NCBI GenBank assembly: GCA_023411115.1
Contig: JAEYPF010000003.1
Coordinates: 1 to 64,000, forward strand
Direction: 5' to 3'
DNA length: 64,000 nt
From: Methanobacteriota archaeon
GTDB taxonomy: Archaea; Methanobacteriota; Methanobacteria; Methanobacteriales; Methanobacteriaceae
In this document: one piece after another, positions 8,808 to 18,957 of the stretch
How the letters are laid out: each line of letters starts with the position of its first letter
How positions within the stretch are numbered: the stretch's first letter is position 1
The notes under the pieces: model-generated
What the model saw: the letters and a program-made list of their open reading frames with translations, nothing else
Database searches by the model: none
Told to the model about the DNA's origin: nothing
Program-made: the position numbers and the translations under genes

Positions 8808-9215
8808 TTAATCTTTCATTGACATTATTTTTTTAAATTCATCCTTATAAATATATTTACCAGAAAGTGCTACAAATTTATCTGGTTTAATTGGATTTTT
8901 AAATCTTTCAAAATTTTTAAATTTAATAACGTTCATTAATTTTCTATTTTTAGAATATTCCTTAAAATCTTTTATATTAATCATCATTTCTTCTTTATAT
9001 TCCGCTAAAATTTCTGAAGGTTTCATTTTAGCGACGAATTCTATATCTGCCCATCCTGTATAAGCTTTAGCTCCCCAAGATTCATATATAATAAATTTGT
9101 CGTTTTTAGACACTTTTCCTAAAAAAGATTTACCAACAAAAACTGTTTTTCCTTCATTATATATTTTTTTTGCATATTCAGTAGGTATTGGATGCGAAAC
9201 ACCATAAATATCCAT
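8808..9215 (-). CDS. DUF365 family protein
   Basis: 135 residues, typical DUF365 of methanogens: opening MDIYGVSHPIPTEYAKKIYN, KMKPSEI, FKNFERFKNPIKP and GKYIYKDEF near the C-terminus. The family has an ASCH/PUA-like fold in my recollection, which would suit binding of RNA or modified bases; that is inference. Probably forms an operon with the following DUF1802 gene. Confidence 0.72.
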   Translation of the reverse strand: MDIYGVSHPIPTEYAKKIYNEGKTVFVGKSFLGKVSKNDKFIIYESWGAKAYTGWADIEFVAKMKPSEILAEYKEEMMINIKDFKEYSKNRKLMNVIKFKNFERFKNPIKPDKFVALSGKYIYKDEFKKIMSMKD

Positions 9216-9545
9216 TTTACCACACTCTATATTTTAATAGATTTTTTTTGCATTTTTTTTACATATTTTGGATTTTTCATCCAATTTATACTATTATTAA
9301 TATATTTTTTGAAATATATTAACTATTCGTAAGAATTATCAAATTTAATTAGGATGAAATTATACTAAACAATTTAAACAAGATGAAAATAATTACTACA
9401 TGAATAAATGTCATTTCTAAATTTAGATTTAATAAATTAGCTATTTCTAATATAAAATATTAAATATGATTATTTGATCTCTCTAGGACCTAATAAATGT
9501 TTTAACATATTAATTACTATTTCAATCCCTTTATCTAGAATTTTA
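9216..9545. other. AT-rich intergenic region
   Basis: About 330 bases of very AT-rich DNA without a supported gene. It separates the promoter of the DUF365-DUF1802 operon from the end of a decayed gene. I see no repeat or clear regulatory site. Confidence 0.4.
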
Positions 9546-10183
9546 CTAATCTTCATAAGCAAAAAGTGGTAAATCATACAAATCTCCAAATAATTCATAA
9601 ATTTTACTCGAAGTGTTTATTAATTCCTCAATATTTCTTTTTTTCATTTTTGGAAGAGTTATATCCATTTTTTTGCGTGTTTTATATACTCTAACGTCTG
9701 GTATACAGCATAATTAGCAAGGAATATTATCATATAGGTTTTGGCATCTTAATTCACGCAATATCATAGGAATTTTAATATATATGCTCTTATAATTAGA
9801 AGCTAATCCCTTAATGCTCCGTATATATCTCATAAATGGAATATAATTTCCCGTTTTGTTCGAACATTCTAAAGAATTATTAATTTCAACCCAATTTTTT
9901 GCCAAAATATACATACTTTCAAAAATATCTTTTCTGAAACTAATTTTACTCTATGTTTAAATTCGCTTAATTGTTTTTCGGTTCTAAATGCATTTTTAGC
10001 CCTATTCTTATTTTTATATTCTATATTTTCCCTGTTCAGCCAATATCATGTATAGTTTTTATTTTCCATTTTCAGATAAGTGACAAAAGCAGCTATATTT
10101 TCCCAATATCTGGGTCTAGACCATGCAACAGCAGATACAAATAGAAGAAATTTATCATTTGGTTTATTTAAATCCAAATGCAT
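9546..10183 (-). pseudogene. Frameshifted hypothetical gene
   Basis: Reading the minus strand from ATG 10183 gives MHLDLNKPNDKFLLFVSAVA then WSRPRYWENIAAFVTYLKME before a stop. The frame resumes as LNRENIEYKNKNRAKNAF and then, after a frameshift, as AKNWVEINNSLECSNKTGNY. After a single internal stop at about 9714 it continues CCIPDVRVYKTRKKMDITL to a final stop at 9546. Restored, it would encode about 210 residues. The IPMILRELRC...IPDVRV stretch vaguely recalls helix-hairpin-helix base-excision enzymes, but I do not recognise the family. Confidence 0.6.
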
Positions 10184-10422
10184 CCTTTTCTCATTAGACA
10201 AATTAAAATTAAAGACCTATCCTAAGTATTTATTATCTTCACTTAAATTTGCATAATTTCTTTTTTTAAGGCGCATGAATCGTAATATTATTAATAAGAT
10301 ACATATAAATAATATTTTGTCCCTAAAAATGTTTTTATTTGTTTCAATCAATAAAGAATATATAAATATTCATATTAAAAGCTGATACTAATATTTATTT
10401 ATCAAAAAATAAGTTTTCTGGA

Positions 10423-11433
10423 ATGAGTTCAATGACTGAAAAGATGTGGATGGTAAGAGCAGGCGAAGGAGCATTTTTAATCGACAGGTTTAAAAATGAA
10501 GATCGTGTAGTAATAGGCTGGGAAATAGGGGATTTAACAAATGTAAAAAATCCCGAAGAAATTAAACAGAGATTGAAAAATACTTTTCCAGAAAATAAAG
10601 ATGGTCAAATTAATATCGCATCTTCACAAATCAGCAAATTTCGCTTTGATTTCCAAAAAGGAGACTATGTAATATCATATGATCCCCAGAAAAGGGTATA
10701 TTTAATAGGAGAAATTAAATCAGATTATTTCTATGATGCTAGTTTTCATCCTGATAATCCGTTAGAATATTGTGATGTTCGAGAGGTTAAATGGTTAGGT
10801 GAAGTGAGTCGTGATGTTCTTTCAACTTCAACCAAAAATACACTGGGAGCAATTTCTACAATATTTGAAATTAATCCTCATGCTAAAAATGAAATACTAA
10901 ATATATTATGTGGTGAGGAAAAATCGCCAGAATCTCCTGAAACTGAAGATGAAGAATTAGAGAAAATAAAAGGAGACATAATTTCTAAATCAGAGGAATT
11001 TATAAAGGATAAACTTTTAAAGCTTGATGGATACGATATGCAGGAATTAGTGGCCGGAATTTTAAGATCAATGGGATATAAAACAATTGTATCGTCCAAA
11101 GGGCCAGATAGGGGGCGTGATATTTTAGCATCTCCTGATGGGCTTGGTTTAAAAGAACCAAGAATTGTAGTAGAAGTAAAACACAGATCTGGTCAGATGG
11201 GAGCACCTGAAATTAGAGGTTTTACAGGTGGTTTAAGACCTGGTGATAAAGGTCTTTATGTTTCTACTGGAGGATTTACAAGGGAAGCTAAATATGAAGC
11301 AGATAGATCTAATACTCCTCTAACACTAATTGACTCAGATATGCTTGTTAACTTAATAATTCAGTATTATGATGGCTTTGATTCAGGTGCAAGAGCTTTA
11401 ATTCCTTTAACTAAGATTTATTGGCCTACTTAG
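10423..11433 (+). CDS. Mrr-like restriction endonuclease
   Basis: 336 residues. The N-terminal ~170 residues (MWMVRAGEGAFLIDRF, VVIGWEIGDL, FDFQKGDYVISYDPQKRVYL) form a sensor-like domain common in front of Mrr nucleases. The C-terminal half is the Mrr catalytic domain: LVAGILRSMGYKTIV, PDRGRDILASPDG, VVEVKHRSG, i.e. the D...ExK active site. Such enzymes cut foreign, usually modified, DNA. First gene of a three-gene unit (20- and 7-base gaps). ATG 10423 or 10432 could be the start; no strong ribosome site. Confidence 0.82.
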   Translation: MSSMTEKMWMVRAGEGAFLIDRFKNEDRVVIGWEIGDLTNVKNPEEIKQRLKNTFPENKDGQINIASSQISKFRFDFQKGDYVISYDPQKRVYLIGEIKSDYFYDASFHPDNPLEYCDVREVKWLGEVSRDVLSTSTKNTLGAISTIFEINPHAKNEILNILCGEEKSPESPETEDEELEKIKGDIISKSEEFIKDKLLKLDGYDMQELVAGILRSMGYKTIVSSKGPDRGRDILASPDGLGLKEPRIVVEVKHRSGQMGAPEIRGFTGGLRPGDKGLYVSTGGFTREAKYEADRSNTPLTLIDSDMLVNLIIQYYDGFDSGARALIPLTKIYWPT

Positions 11434-11453
11434 TTCTAAACAAGGTGCAATGA

Positions 11454-13190
11454 ATGATTCCTAAAAATATTGGGAAAGAACATGTGAAAAAAGCATTAAT
11501 AGAAATAGACAATAAGGGAATTCCTAAATCTAGATATTCAAGAAAATTCGTTTTAAATTATAAAGGTAAAAATTATCCACCAAAATATGTAATATCATTG
11601 GCAAATAGGCATATTAATGGCTCAATTTTAAATTCATCTGAATTTAGTGGAGGTATTGAAACAAACCAGTTCTTGAGAACATTAGGATTCCAAATTTTAG
11701 AGAAAAATAAATTTAAATCGGATGAAAAGCCTAAATCAAATAAAAATTCAAAAAATAAACTCAAAAAACATAATGAGAGATGTAAAGAGTGTAAAGAAAG
11801 AGTATACGAAATGCTTCAGGAAATATTTGGAGAAGTAAAAAGGAATTACAATCTTGATTTACCTAGTAAGTTAGAATCATTTGAAAATTTGCCTGATTTT
11901 AAAGCTTTAAGTGATATTTATAGTTCTTTAGAAGATTATAGGAATCACAAAAAATTTGTTAAGGCTAAAAAATTACACAGCGTAGATTTTTTTATTCCTG
12001 ATCCGGGGTTTATTGTCGAATTTGATGAATCACAGCACTTTACCATTCCTAGAAAAATTGCTCTAGATAATTATCCTAAAGAAATTGAGTTAGGTTTCGA
12101 TAAAAAGAGATGGATCAGCCTATGTGACCATATATATGCAAAAGATAATGATCCTATTCATAGAGATGAACAGAGGGCATGGTATGATGTCATTAGAGAT
12201 TTTGCACCATTATTAAAGGATTTAAGTCCTACAGTTAGGCTTTTTGCACGCGATTATAAATGGTGCAGTTTAGATCTATCTAATCAGCAAGATAAAAATA
12301 AATTTATGAACTTTTTAGGATTAAATAAATCTAATACAATAAAAATTATTAAAGAAGATAATTCATACTTTGCAAGAGTAATAATTGCAAAAGAATGGAA
12401 AGGAAAGCCTAACCCTGCTAAAAATCTTTTAGAAAAAATTTATGAAAATTGGCCTAAAGATAATAAGGTTGAGTTTATTTTAACATGTGGAGGATTTATC
12501 CAATTTGATTGGCCTAATTCTATATCTAAAAAAGATATAGTTAATAATAAAGAACCAGATTTCGAAATTGTAGCTGCATTAGTTAAAGAGGCGGAAAAAT
12601 GTGCAAAATATGTTTTAAATGACGAATTACGCTTAAAATTGAGTCAACATGCTAGGTATATGACTTTAGGGATAGATTCATTTAAAGAGAAAATATCAAT
12701 AACACAGAATAATATTCGCCATCCTCATATAGAACTGGTTTTTCTTATTGATCTTAAAAAAGGAGAATTTTATTGGACTGGAAAATCTTATCCAACATCT
12801 GGGCAAGAACATGGTTTAATTAGAATATCTGATTTAAATGGGCACTTTTTTGATTTAAAAGCCGGAAAAACTTTTATTTTAGGATGTCATGATTTAAGCG
12901 TATATAGTCCTCGTTCTAAAAACGCTAAAGGATGGCGTGATAACATTAACTCTAATTTTAGAGAATTAACAAGAAAGGAAAAGCCTTTAATTGTTTTACA
13001 CCATCCTCATACAACTCTCAAAAAAAGGACATGGAGTAATTCATGGAGTACGTTAATAAAAGAAAATCCTTCAATAAGATATTTTGCAAGTGCTGGGCGT
13101 TATTATGATGGCAATAGGGGATTGGATGACCTTAAAACAGTTTTAAATAAGACTAAAATGGGCAATAGCATTGATTTTATTATAAATTGA
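11454..13190 (+). CDS. ScoMcrA-like nuclease with head domain
   Basis: 578 residues. The N-terminal ~80 residues match the ScoMcrA head domain (YSRKFVLNYKGKNYPPKYVI, NGSILNSSEFSGGIETN, FLRTLGFQ). The middle carries a Vsr/PD-(D/E)XK-like nuclease core: VDFFIPDPGFIVEFDESQHF, then HRDEQRAWYDVIRDFAP. The C-terminal ~200 residues (FLIDLKKGEFYWTGKSYPTS, IVLHHPHTT, YFASAGRYYDG) are unrecognised. It probably recognises modified DNA through its head domain and cuts it. An AAGGTG ribosome site precedes ATG 11454. Second gene of the Mrr-like operon. Confidence 0.72.
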   Translation: MIPKNIGKEHVKKALIEIDNKGIPKSRYSRKFVLNYKGKNYPPKYVISLANRHINGSILNSSEFSGGIETNQFLRTLGFQILEKNKFKSDEKPKSNKNSKNKLKKHNERCKECKERVYEMLQEIFGEVKRNYNLDLPSKLESFENLPDFKALSDIYSSLEDYRNHKKFVKAKKLHSVDFFIPDPGFIVEFDESQHFTIPRKIALDNYPKEIELGFDKKRWISLCDHIYAKDNDPIHRDEQRAWYDVIRDFAPLLKDLSPTVRLFARDYKWCSLDLSNQQDKNKFMNFLGLNKSNTIKIIKEDNSYFARVIIAKEWKGKPNPAKNLLEKIYENWPKDNKVEFILTCGGFIQFDWPNSISKKDIVNNKEPDFEIVAALVKEAEKCAKYVLNDELRLKLSQHARYMTLGIDSFKEKISITQNNIRHPHIELVFLIDLKKGEFYWTGKSYPTSGQEHGLIRISDLNGHFFDLKAGKTFILGCHDLSVYSPRSKNAKGWRDNINSNFRELTRKEKPLIVLHHPHTTLKKRTWSNSWSTLIKENPSIRYFASAGRYYDGNRGLDDLKTVLNKTKMGNSIDFIIN

Positions 13191-13197
13191 TAATTTA

Positions 13198-14130
13198 ATG
13201 AATAGTGATATTATGGATAAAGAGATTAAAGAAATGTTCAATAAGATATTGGGACCAATTGGACAGCATAACATAGAAACTTCTTTATCGGAGAGCGACT
13301 CTGATAGAATAGTGAGGATATATGATTCTATTCATGAATTCTTTACATTACCTACTTATATCGTGGATTCTGATAAAGCATTCCATTCCAAGATTGCATT
13401 TTTAATCTATCACAAAGAAAGTTGTGATATGATTCTTCAATCGTTCATACAAGCTCTTAGTGGACATTATAATGCAGCTAATACTCTTTTAAGAGCAGCA
13501 TTTGAGTTATATATTAGGGGAACATTTTATAATTGTTTAGTCTATGAAAAATATCGCTGTAAACTTGATTTAAAAACAAGGAAGGGGAAATATACTATTA
13601 GAAAAATCATTGACGATGGAATTAAAGAAAATCCGGAAAGATATAATATTGAAGAATTATCTACTAAAATTCTTTTTATTATTGATCCTTTAATTCAAGA
13701 ATATGAATGTGATAAAAGATATCATCTTCCCAGTTTTAGAGATATTATAAAAAATTTGGTAGAATGGAACTTATTTGACCCTATGGATAAAAAGGAACCA
13801 ATAGATAAAACAGTAAATGAAATTTATGATATTTACAAGGTTTTATCTAAAAATGTTCATGCTAAATACTATTCTACTGATATTATAAGACGTATTTCAA
13901 CAGGTAACGATATGTTTGAAACTAGAGTTATAATGGAAGATTTAGCATTCTATTTAATTAATTTACATGCTATAATTGATATAGGAACATTAATAGAATT
14001 TAATGTTTTAAAAGATTCAATCAGTAATGATTTAGAAATAAAAAATAAATTAAAAAGCAGATTAGGAACGTTAGATAATTTAAATTTATATTATACTTAC
14101 AAAGCTATTAACGAATATGTTAAAGAGTAA
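13198..14130 (+). CDS. Hypothetical helical protein, third gene of Mrr-like operon
   Basis: 310 residues, mostly helical, not assigned. The segment IQALSGHYNAANTLLRAAFE followed by YIRGTFYN resembles the HEPN/DUF5677-type pattern in which paired helices carry an R-x4-6-H-like site; here I see KNVHAKYYSTD later in the chain. Seven bases separate it from the nuclease gene upstream, so it probably works with it. Start ATG 13198 lacks a ribosome site; ATG 13213 (MDKEIKEMF) is an alternative. Confidence 0.6.
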   Translation: MNSDIMDKEIKEMFNKILGPIGQHNIETSLSESDSDRIVRIYDSIHEFFTLPTYIVDSDKAFHSKIAFLIYHKESCDMILQSFIQALSGHYNAANTLLRAAFELYIRGTFYNCLVYEKYRCKLDLKTRKGKYTIRKIIDDGIKENPERYNIEELSTKILFIIDPLIQEYECDKRYHLPSFRDIIKNLVEWNLFDPMDKKEPIDKTVNEIYDIYKVLSKNVHAKYYSTDIIRRISTGNDMFETRVIMEDLAFYLINLHAIIDIGTLIEFNVLKDSISNDLEIKNKLKSRLGTLDNLNLYYTYKAINEYVKE

Positions 14131-14141
14131 ATTAAAGTCAT

Positions 14142-14630
14142 TTAGCTCAATTCTGCATAAACAACCCCAATTCCATCCTCTTCCAAAACTTCAAAAGCAT
14201 CTTTCCCCATCGTATGCACAGGATAAACCTTTTCAGGCCCAACTCTTCTAATCATATCCAAAATCTCAGCCCCACTCGCGTGACCAGAAACATGCATCTG
14301 GTGCATCGGCAAGTTAAAATGTTCAAACCAGTTCTGCACCTTTCTATAATCTATTTCCATTTCCTCATCAAAAGGCTCTGTTACAGACCTTATATACATT
14401 CCAAGCTCCGGTTTTATATCAATTAGCTCTTTTAACTCAAAGAAATCGCATCTAAAGATGTACTGGTCAGGCTCGTCCTGCAGGTCCTTGTATGTGATTA
14501 CATTTTTAAGGTCTAAAAATTCCCGCTCCCATTTCTGGTAATCGTGTCTCACATAAGCAGGGTCTAATGGTGTGGCGCACATCCAGTCGTCATCAAAACA
14601 GGCATAATATTTATCCCCTAAAAGCCCCAA
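14142..14630 (-). pseudogene. C-terminal fragment of archaeal RNase J
   Basis: About 162 residues equal to the C-terminal third of a metallo-beta-lactamase/beta-CASP exonuclease of the RNase J type: MHVSGHASGAEILDMIRRVG and KVYPVHTMGKDAFEVLEEDG are the family's terminal motifs. The frame continues upstream (LLDHRAEERLG) to a stop at about 14660. The catalytic HxHxDH region and some 280 residues are missing, so it cannot act as a nuclease. It is less AT-rich than its neighbours and looks like a resident gene cut by insertion of the island. Confidence 0.8.
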
Positions 14631-14684
14631 CCTTTCCTCGGCTCGATGATCTAATAAATTTAAATTAACTTATTAAGCTCTGAA

Positions 14685-15152
14685 TTATTCTATGTATTTT
14701 ATTATATCCTCCTTTAGGTCTGATCTTTTAATTTGGAGTAATGATTGTTCTTTTAACATGTCAGTGAACTCTTCAGTCAGTGCTTTTAGAATTTTTTCCC
14801 GCAGTAAATAGTAATCATGATTTAAACTGAATGTTTTAATTCCTGTAGTGCCATTTACTCCCTGTTTGAGTAGTTGTGGATTTAAAGTGGAAATTATTTC
14901 TTCTATAATTTGTAGCAGGAAAACATCATCAAGTTTAATGTGACAAGCATCTGTATGATGTTGGCAGACTTCAGTCATTCTATTTCTAAGAACACCACGT
15001 GCTGCGATACATAATTCTGCAAGATGCTCCTCTGATACTCTAAATAATTCATCAACATCTTCTTTTGTTATTATGTCCTTTTTAAAAAGAGATTCTGAAT
15101 TATAATGTGTTAAAATAGGATTTTCACGATAACGTTCTACCAGATACAGCAA
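14685..15152 (-). pseudogene. Fragment of an unrecognised protein
   Basis: 155-codon open frame starting only at TTG 15152 with no ribosome site (in-frame codons extend about 12 upstream to a stop). Contains LYLVERYRENPILTHYNSE, a helical middle with several Cys and His (CIAARGVLRNRMTEVCQHHT), and ends DLKEDIIKYIE. Not recognised. It lies between two clear gene fragments on the same strand, so I think it is the C-terminal remnant of a larger gene, though an intact small gene is possible. Confidence 0.45.
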
Positions 15153-15457
15153 AGTAGAAACGGGTAAAAATGAAAGCTTTATTATTTAATAGCAAAGCAA
15201 GATACGCATAGCCCTGATCTATTACACTAAAGTTTTTATCTTTTTTATATTCAATAATAACAAAAGAATTAGTTTCATTATCAAAAGCAAGACTATCTAC
15301 TCTTAAAATTATTCAACTGGAATTCAGTTCTCACAAATTCTAAGCTAAAAATTTCATTTAAGTTCTTTTCAGTAAGTTTTTGAATGTCTCTTTCTAATTT
15401 GAAATCAACTTTATTTATTCTTTCAAGTTTATCCTTTTTAAGTGAGAATAAGGGCAT
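15153..15457 (-). pseudogene. N-terminal fragment of a PD-(D/E)XK nuclease family gene
   Basis: From ATG 15457 the minus strand reads MPLFSLKKDKLERINKVDFK, then LTEKNLNEIFSLEFV. A frameshift follows, and the next frame reads RVDSLAFDNETNSFVIIEYK then SVIDQGYAYLALLLNNKA. This is the opening of a widespread archaeal/bacterial nuclease-like family (often followed by DUF5655) with D...E-Y-K active-site residues. The remainder is lost and unrelated sequence follows. Clear relic. Confidence 0.75.
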
Positions 15458-15649
15458 AGTAATAAATTCAGTTGATATATATGATATAATTTTCTTTTTG
15501 GGGACGTAATTGTCTATTATTACTAAGATACATATAATTAGTATATTGTACTAAAAAATGGAACAATAAACCAGAAATTGAATATATACGTTAATAAATA
15601 TCATGAATTAATTGAGTTTAATTTGTTCCTATGTTTGAAGGTGTGAAAT

Positions 15650-18600
15650 ATGCATGTAAATGAGCTAAATTTAAAAGCTAAGGAGTACTACGAAGATAAT
15701 AAAGATAGACTCAAAGATTCAATGAAAATTTTTCAAGAATTTAGAAATTTGTATCCTTTTCATGAGCATCCTGAAAAAATTGATTTGCTGGAACCTGATG
15801 ATATCTATAATCCCGGAAATGAATCATTTTTATATTATATTGAACATGGACTCCCTGATTTTGGAAGACTTAAGGTTGGAGGTGATGAATACTCACGAAA
15901 CGCAAAAAATAACATCTCTAAATTTAAAAAATTACTTAAAATTGCTGTAGATGATTCATTATCAATTGTTGAGAAAGTAGATGCTCCGTGGGACAATATC
16001 AAAAGGTTCGGTGGAGATAGGATGGTAGCGAAAAAAATTATATTTTGTTATAATCCTGAAAAAATACTGCCAATTTATAAAACTGAACATTTAGAATACT
16101 ATGCCGCTCAAATCGATAAAGATTTCAGAAATAAACCCAATAAATTCCATAAATCTTATGATGAGTTTTCATCAGGTCAAAAGTTTGAATATTTAAATAA
16201 TATTTTACTTCAATTTAAAAATGAAACAGTTAAAAGTGAAATGGATAACACTATGTTCATGCATTTTCTGTATGATATGGATCCAATGTCTAAAATCTAT
16301 AATCATGAAATAAAAAATAGCCCTTCTGAAATAAAAATCAGATATTTTATAGAAAAAACCCTAAAAAATCATGATTCAGAAAAACAAGAGGATCTTGGCG
16401 AAATTCGATATTTATTTGAAAAAGGAATTCCCATGTATCTTGAAGATATTGCTAATGATTCTATTGAAGGGAATATTAGGCAATATAGGGCTGAAGGCAT
16501 TCCAGGAACTAGACAAATGTATTCACCAGATGAATTTGGGTATATGCCGCAAATTTATTTTTTTGACGAAAAGGCAAAGCAAAATCGTTTTAGCGAGTAT
16601 AACTTTTATATAATTTATATTTTAAGAGAAGATAGGAAAGGGATTTACTTATCATTAAACCATGCTCAAGACTATATGAAGGAAGTTTTAAAGGAAAAAG
16701 ATGAATGGGAAAGTTGGTTTAAGGATAAAAAACTAGAAAATAGTTTAAAAGATCGTGTAAATCAAATTAGAAGTCAATTAGGTAAAATAAATGGTTTTTC
16801 AGAAGTTATGGACTTAAACCCTCAACATGCTAGTAGTGGTTCAATATTTGAAGCAGCATCTATATATTCAAAATATTATACTTTAGAGAATTTACCTTCA
16901 GAAGAAGAACTCATATCTGACTTTAAAGATATGTTAAGTTTATATAGATCATTAGTCATCAAAAATAAAGGTTTGACAGTTATTGAAGATCCAAATGAAA
17001 TCGAAAAAGCCCAAGAAATCTTTGAAAATAGATTTAGAGAATTAGTTGATGAAACAGAGTTCGAAAAATTAAAACGTGATAAATTTAGGTTCTCTAAATT
17101 GGGTATTTGGGCATCATTCAAAAATCCTAATTTTTTCCATAATAAAAATCCTAACTATTTTTATAATCCTTTTGGAATTGGAGAACCTGCTAAAACCACT
17201 ATAAATGATGCAGTAGTTGAAATTAATTTTTCTTTAACTCCTAACAGACAAATATCTGCAGCTTTCGCTAAAGATTCTTCAAATAACATTCATTTATTAC
17301 ATAGGGGTAGATTAGGCGGTAAATTTGTTGGAAAACCGATTTTAGAAGAAAACTATAATGGGGAATGGGTTGAAGCGCAAGATGGTGATAGAAAAGGTAA
17401 ATTTATACTTATCGGAGGATTAAATGAATCTAATTTCCCTGAAAAAGTTAAAGATTTTGTTTTAGAAGTTTATAGGATTAAAAATGGTGGTATTGTGAAA
17501 GATTTGAACTTTTTGGATTATTTAAACGAAAACGGATTTTATTTCGAACCGAAATTAATTGAAAACTTTTTATTATCACTTAAAGTTAAACCATTTTTAA
17601 TATTGACCGGTAATTCTGGTACTGGAAAAACGAAAATTGCCCAATTATTTGCACAATACTTAAATCCATCATCAAAAGTATCAAATGAAGAATATGTTGA
17701 GATAGGGTCAATTAACAGATCTTTGACATCATACTCCCGAAAAAATAATGGCGGATGGAGATTTAAACCTAATGAGCTAAATAATTTAGATCAGAATCAA
17801 TTTTCTGGTCTTGCTGAAAATTCAGAAGATTTAATCTTAGAATTACGATTAAATAATGAATCTAAGAGTGGAAAAGGTTATATTAAAAAGGAAAAACAGT
17901 CTTACTCAGAAGATGTTCAATTTTATTTATACTATCATGAAAATTCTCCATTTTACAATGCTATTAATCAAATTGATAAAGATAATGTCGATATATATTT
18001 GTTACAGAAAAGAAAGTTGATTAAAGAAAATAAAAAATATGAAATTGTTCCTGTAGGGGCAAACTGGACTGAAAATAGACATATCATTGGCTTTTATAAT
18101 GTTATAACTAAAGAATTCCAAAAAACAAAGTCTTTAAAGTTAATAATGCAAGCTGAAGGACATCAAAAGGCTCCTTTCTTTTTGATATTGGATGAAATGA
18201 ACCTTTCTCATGTTGAAAGATATTTTTCAGATTTTTTATCAGCAATGGAAAGTAAAGAATCGATTGAATTACATCAAAATGAAGATATTGAAGAAGATGT
18301 GCCTCAAAAAATAAAGTTTTCAGAAAATCTAATGGTTATAGGTACAGTAAATGTAGATGAAACCACTTATATGTTCAGTCCAAAGGTTTTAGATAGAGCA
18401 AACACAATTGAATTCTCAACTCCATCAGTTTCAGATTACATGAATGAAGAGATGGCATTGAACAAGTTAAAGGGAAATATTAATTATTTAGAAAATCCAT
18501 TATCAGATATAAAGATTCAAGCACCATTTAATCCGGAATTAAATATTAGAAATGCATCCATATCTGAAATAAAAAAATTATGCGGAAATATTACAACTTC

Positions 18601-18949
18601 TGAAGGTGTTTTCTGGAATATAATGAGAGATCAAATCGAAGAATTTCAGAATATCCTTAAAAAGGCAGGTTTTGATTTTGGATTTAGAGTAATAAACGAA
18701 ATCATGCGTTTCATGTATGTTTCATGGGTTTATGAAGGTAAACAATCAAATTGGGATAATTGGAACAGATATTTCGATGCTCAAATAAAACAGAAAATGC
18801 TGCCAAGAATACATGGTTCGCAGCGAACACTTGAAGATGTTCTTGATAATCTGATATTACAATGCAATAATTATCCTACTTCTAAAAAGAAACTTGAAGA
18901 AATGAAAGAAGTTTTATACAAACAAAGATACGTTTCGTTTACTAATTAG
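15650..18949 (+). CDS. McrB-like AAA+ ATPase/GTPase with MrcB-type sensor region
   Basis: 1099-residue motor of an McrBC-type (Type IV) restriction system. An N-terminal ~200-residue domain is unassigned. A DUF3578/MrcB-like DNA-sensing region (about 230-430; SPDEFGYMPQIYFFDEKAK, NHAQDYMKEVL) follows. The AAA+ core has Walker A GNSGTGKT at residues 654-661, Walker B LILDEMN near 845 with HVERYFSDFLSAME, and the McrB hallmark GTVNVDETTYMFSPKVLDRA. It would translocate using NTP hydrolysis and activate the nuclease encoded 8 bases downstream. ATG 15650 follows AAGGTG. Confidence 0.88.
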   Translation: MHVNELNLKAKEYYEDNKDRLKDSMKIFQEFRNLYPFHEHPEKIDLLEPDDIYNPGNESFLYYIEHGLPDFGRLKVGGDEYSRNAKNNISKFKKLLKIAVDDSLSIVEKVDAPWDNIKRFGGDRMVAKKIIFCYNPEKILPIYKTEHLEYYAAQIDKDFRNKPNKFHKSYDEFSSGQKFEYLNNILLQFKNETVKSEMDNTMFMHFLYDMDPMSKIYNHEIKNSPSEIKIRYFIEKTLKNHDSEKQEDLGEIRYLFEKGIPMYLEDIANDSIEGNIRQYRAEGIPGTRQMYSPDEFGYMPQIYFFDEKAKQNRFSEYNFYIIYILREDRKGIYLSLNHAQDYMKEVLKEKDEWESWFKDKKLENSLKDRVNQIRSQLGKINGFSEVMDLNPQHASSGSIFEAASIYSKYYTLENLPSEEELISDFKDMLSLYRSLVIKNKGLTVIEDPNEIEKAQEIFENRFRELVDETEFEKLKRDKFRFSKLGIWASFKNPNFFHNKNPNYFYNPFGIGEPAKTTINDAVVEINFSLTPNRQISAAFAKDSSNNIHLLHRGRLGGKFVGKPILEENYNGEWVEAQDGDRKGKFILIGGLNESNFPEKVKDFVLEVYRIKNGGIVKDLNFLDYLNENGFYFEPKLIENFLLSLKVKPFLILTGNSGTGKTKIAQLFAQYLNPSSKVSNEEYVEIGSINRSLTSYSRKNNGGWRFKPNELNNLDQNQFSGLAENSEDLILELRLNNESKSGKGYIKKEKQSYSEDVQFYLYYHENSPFYNAINQIDKDNVDIYLLQKRKLIKENKKYEIVPVGANWTENRHIIGFYNVITKEFQKTKSLKLIMQAEGHQKAPFFLILDEMNLSHVERYFSDFLSAMESKESIELHQNEDIEEDVPQKIKFSENLMVIGTVNVDETTYMFSPKVLDRANTIEFSTPSVSDYMNEEMALNKLKGNINYLENPLSDIKIQAPFNPELNIRNASISEIKKLCGNITTSEGVFWNIMRDQIEEFQNILKKAGFDFGFRVINEIMRFMYVSWVYEGKQSNWDNWNRYFDAQIKQKMLPRIHGSQRTLEDVLDNLILQCNNYPTSKKKLEEMKEVLYKQRYVSFTN

Positions 18950-18957
18950 GGGATATT

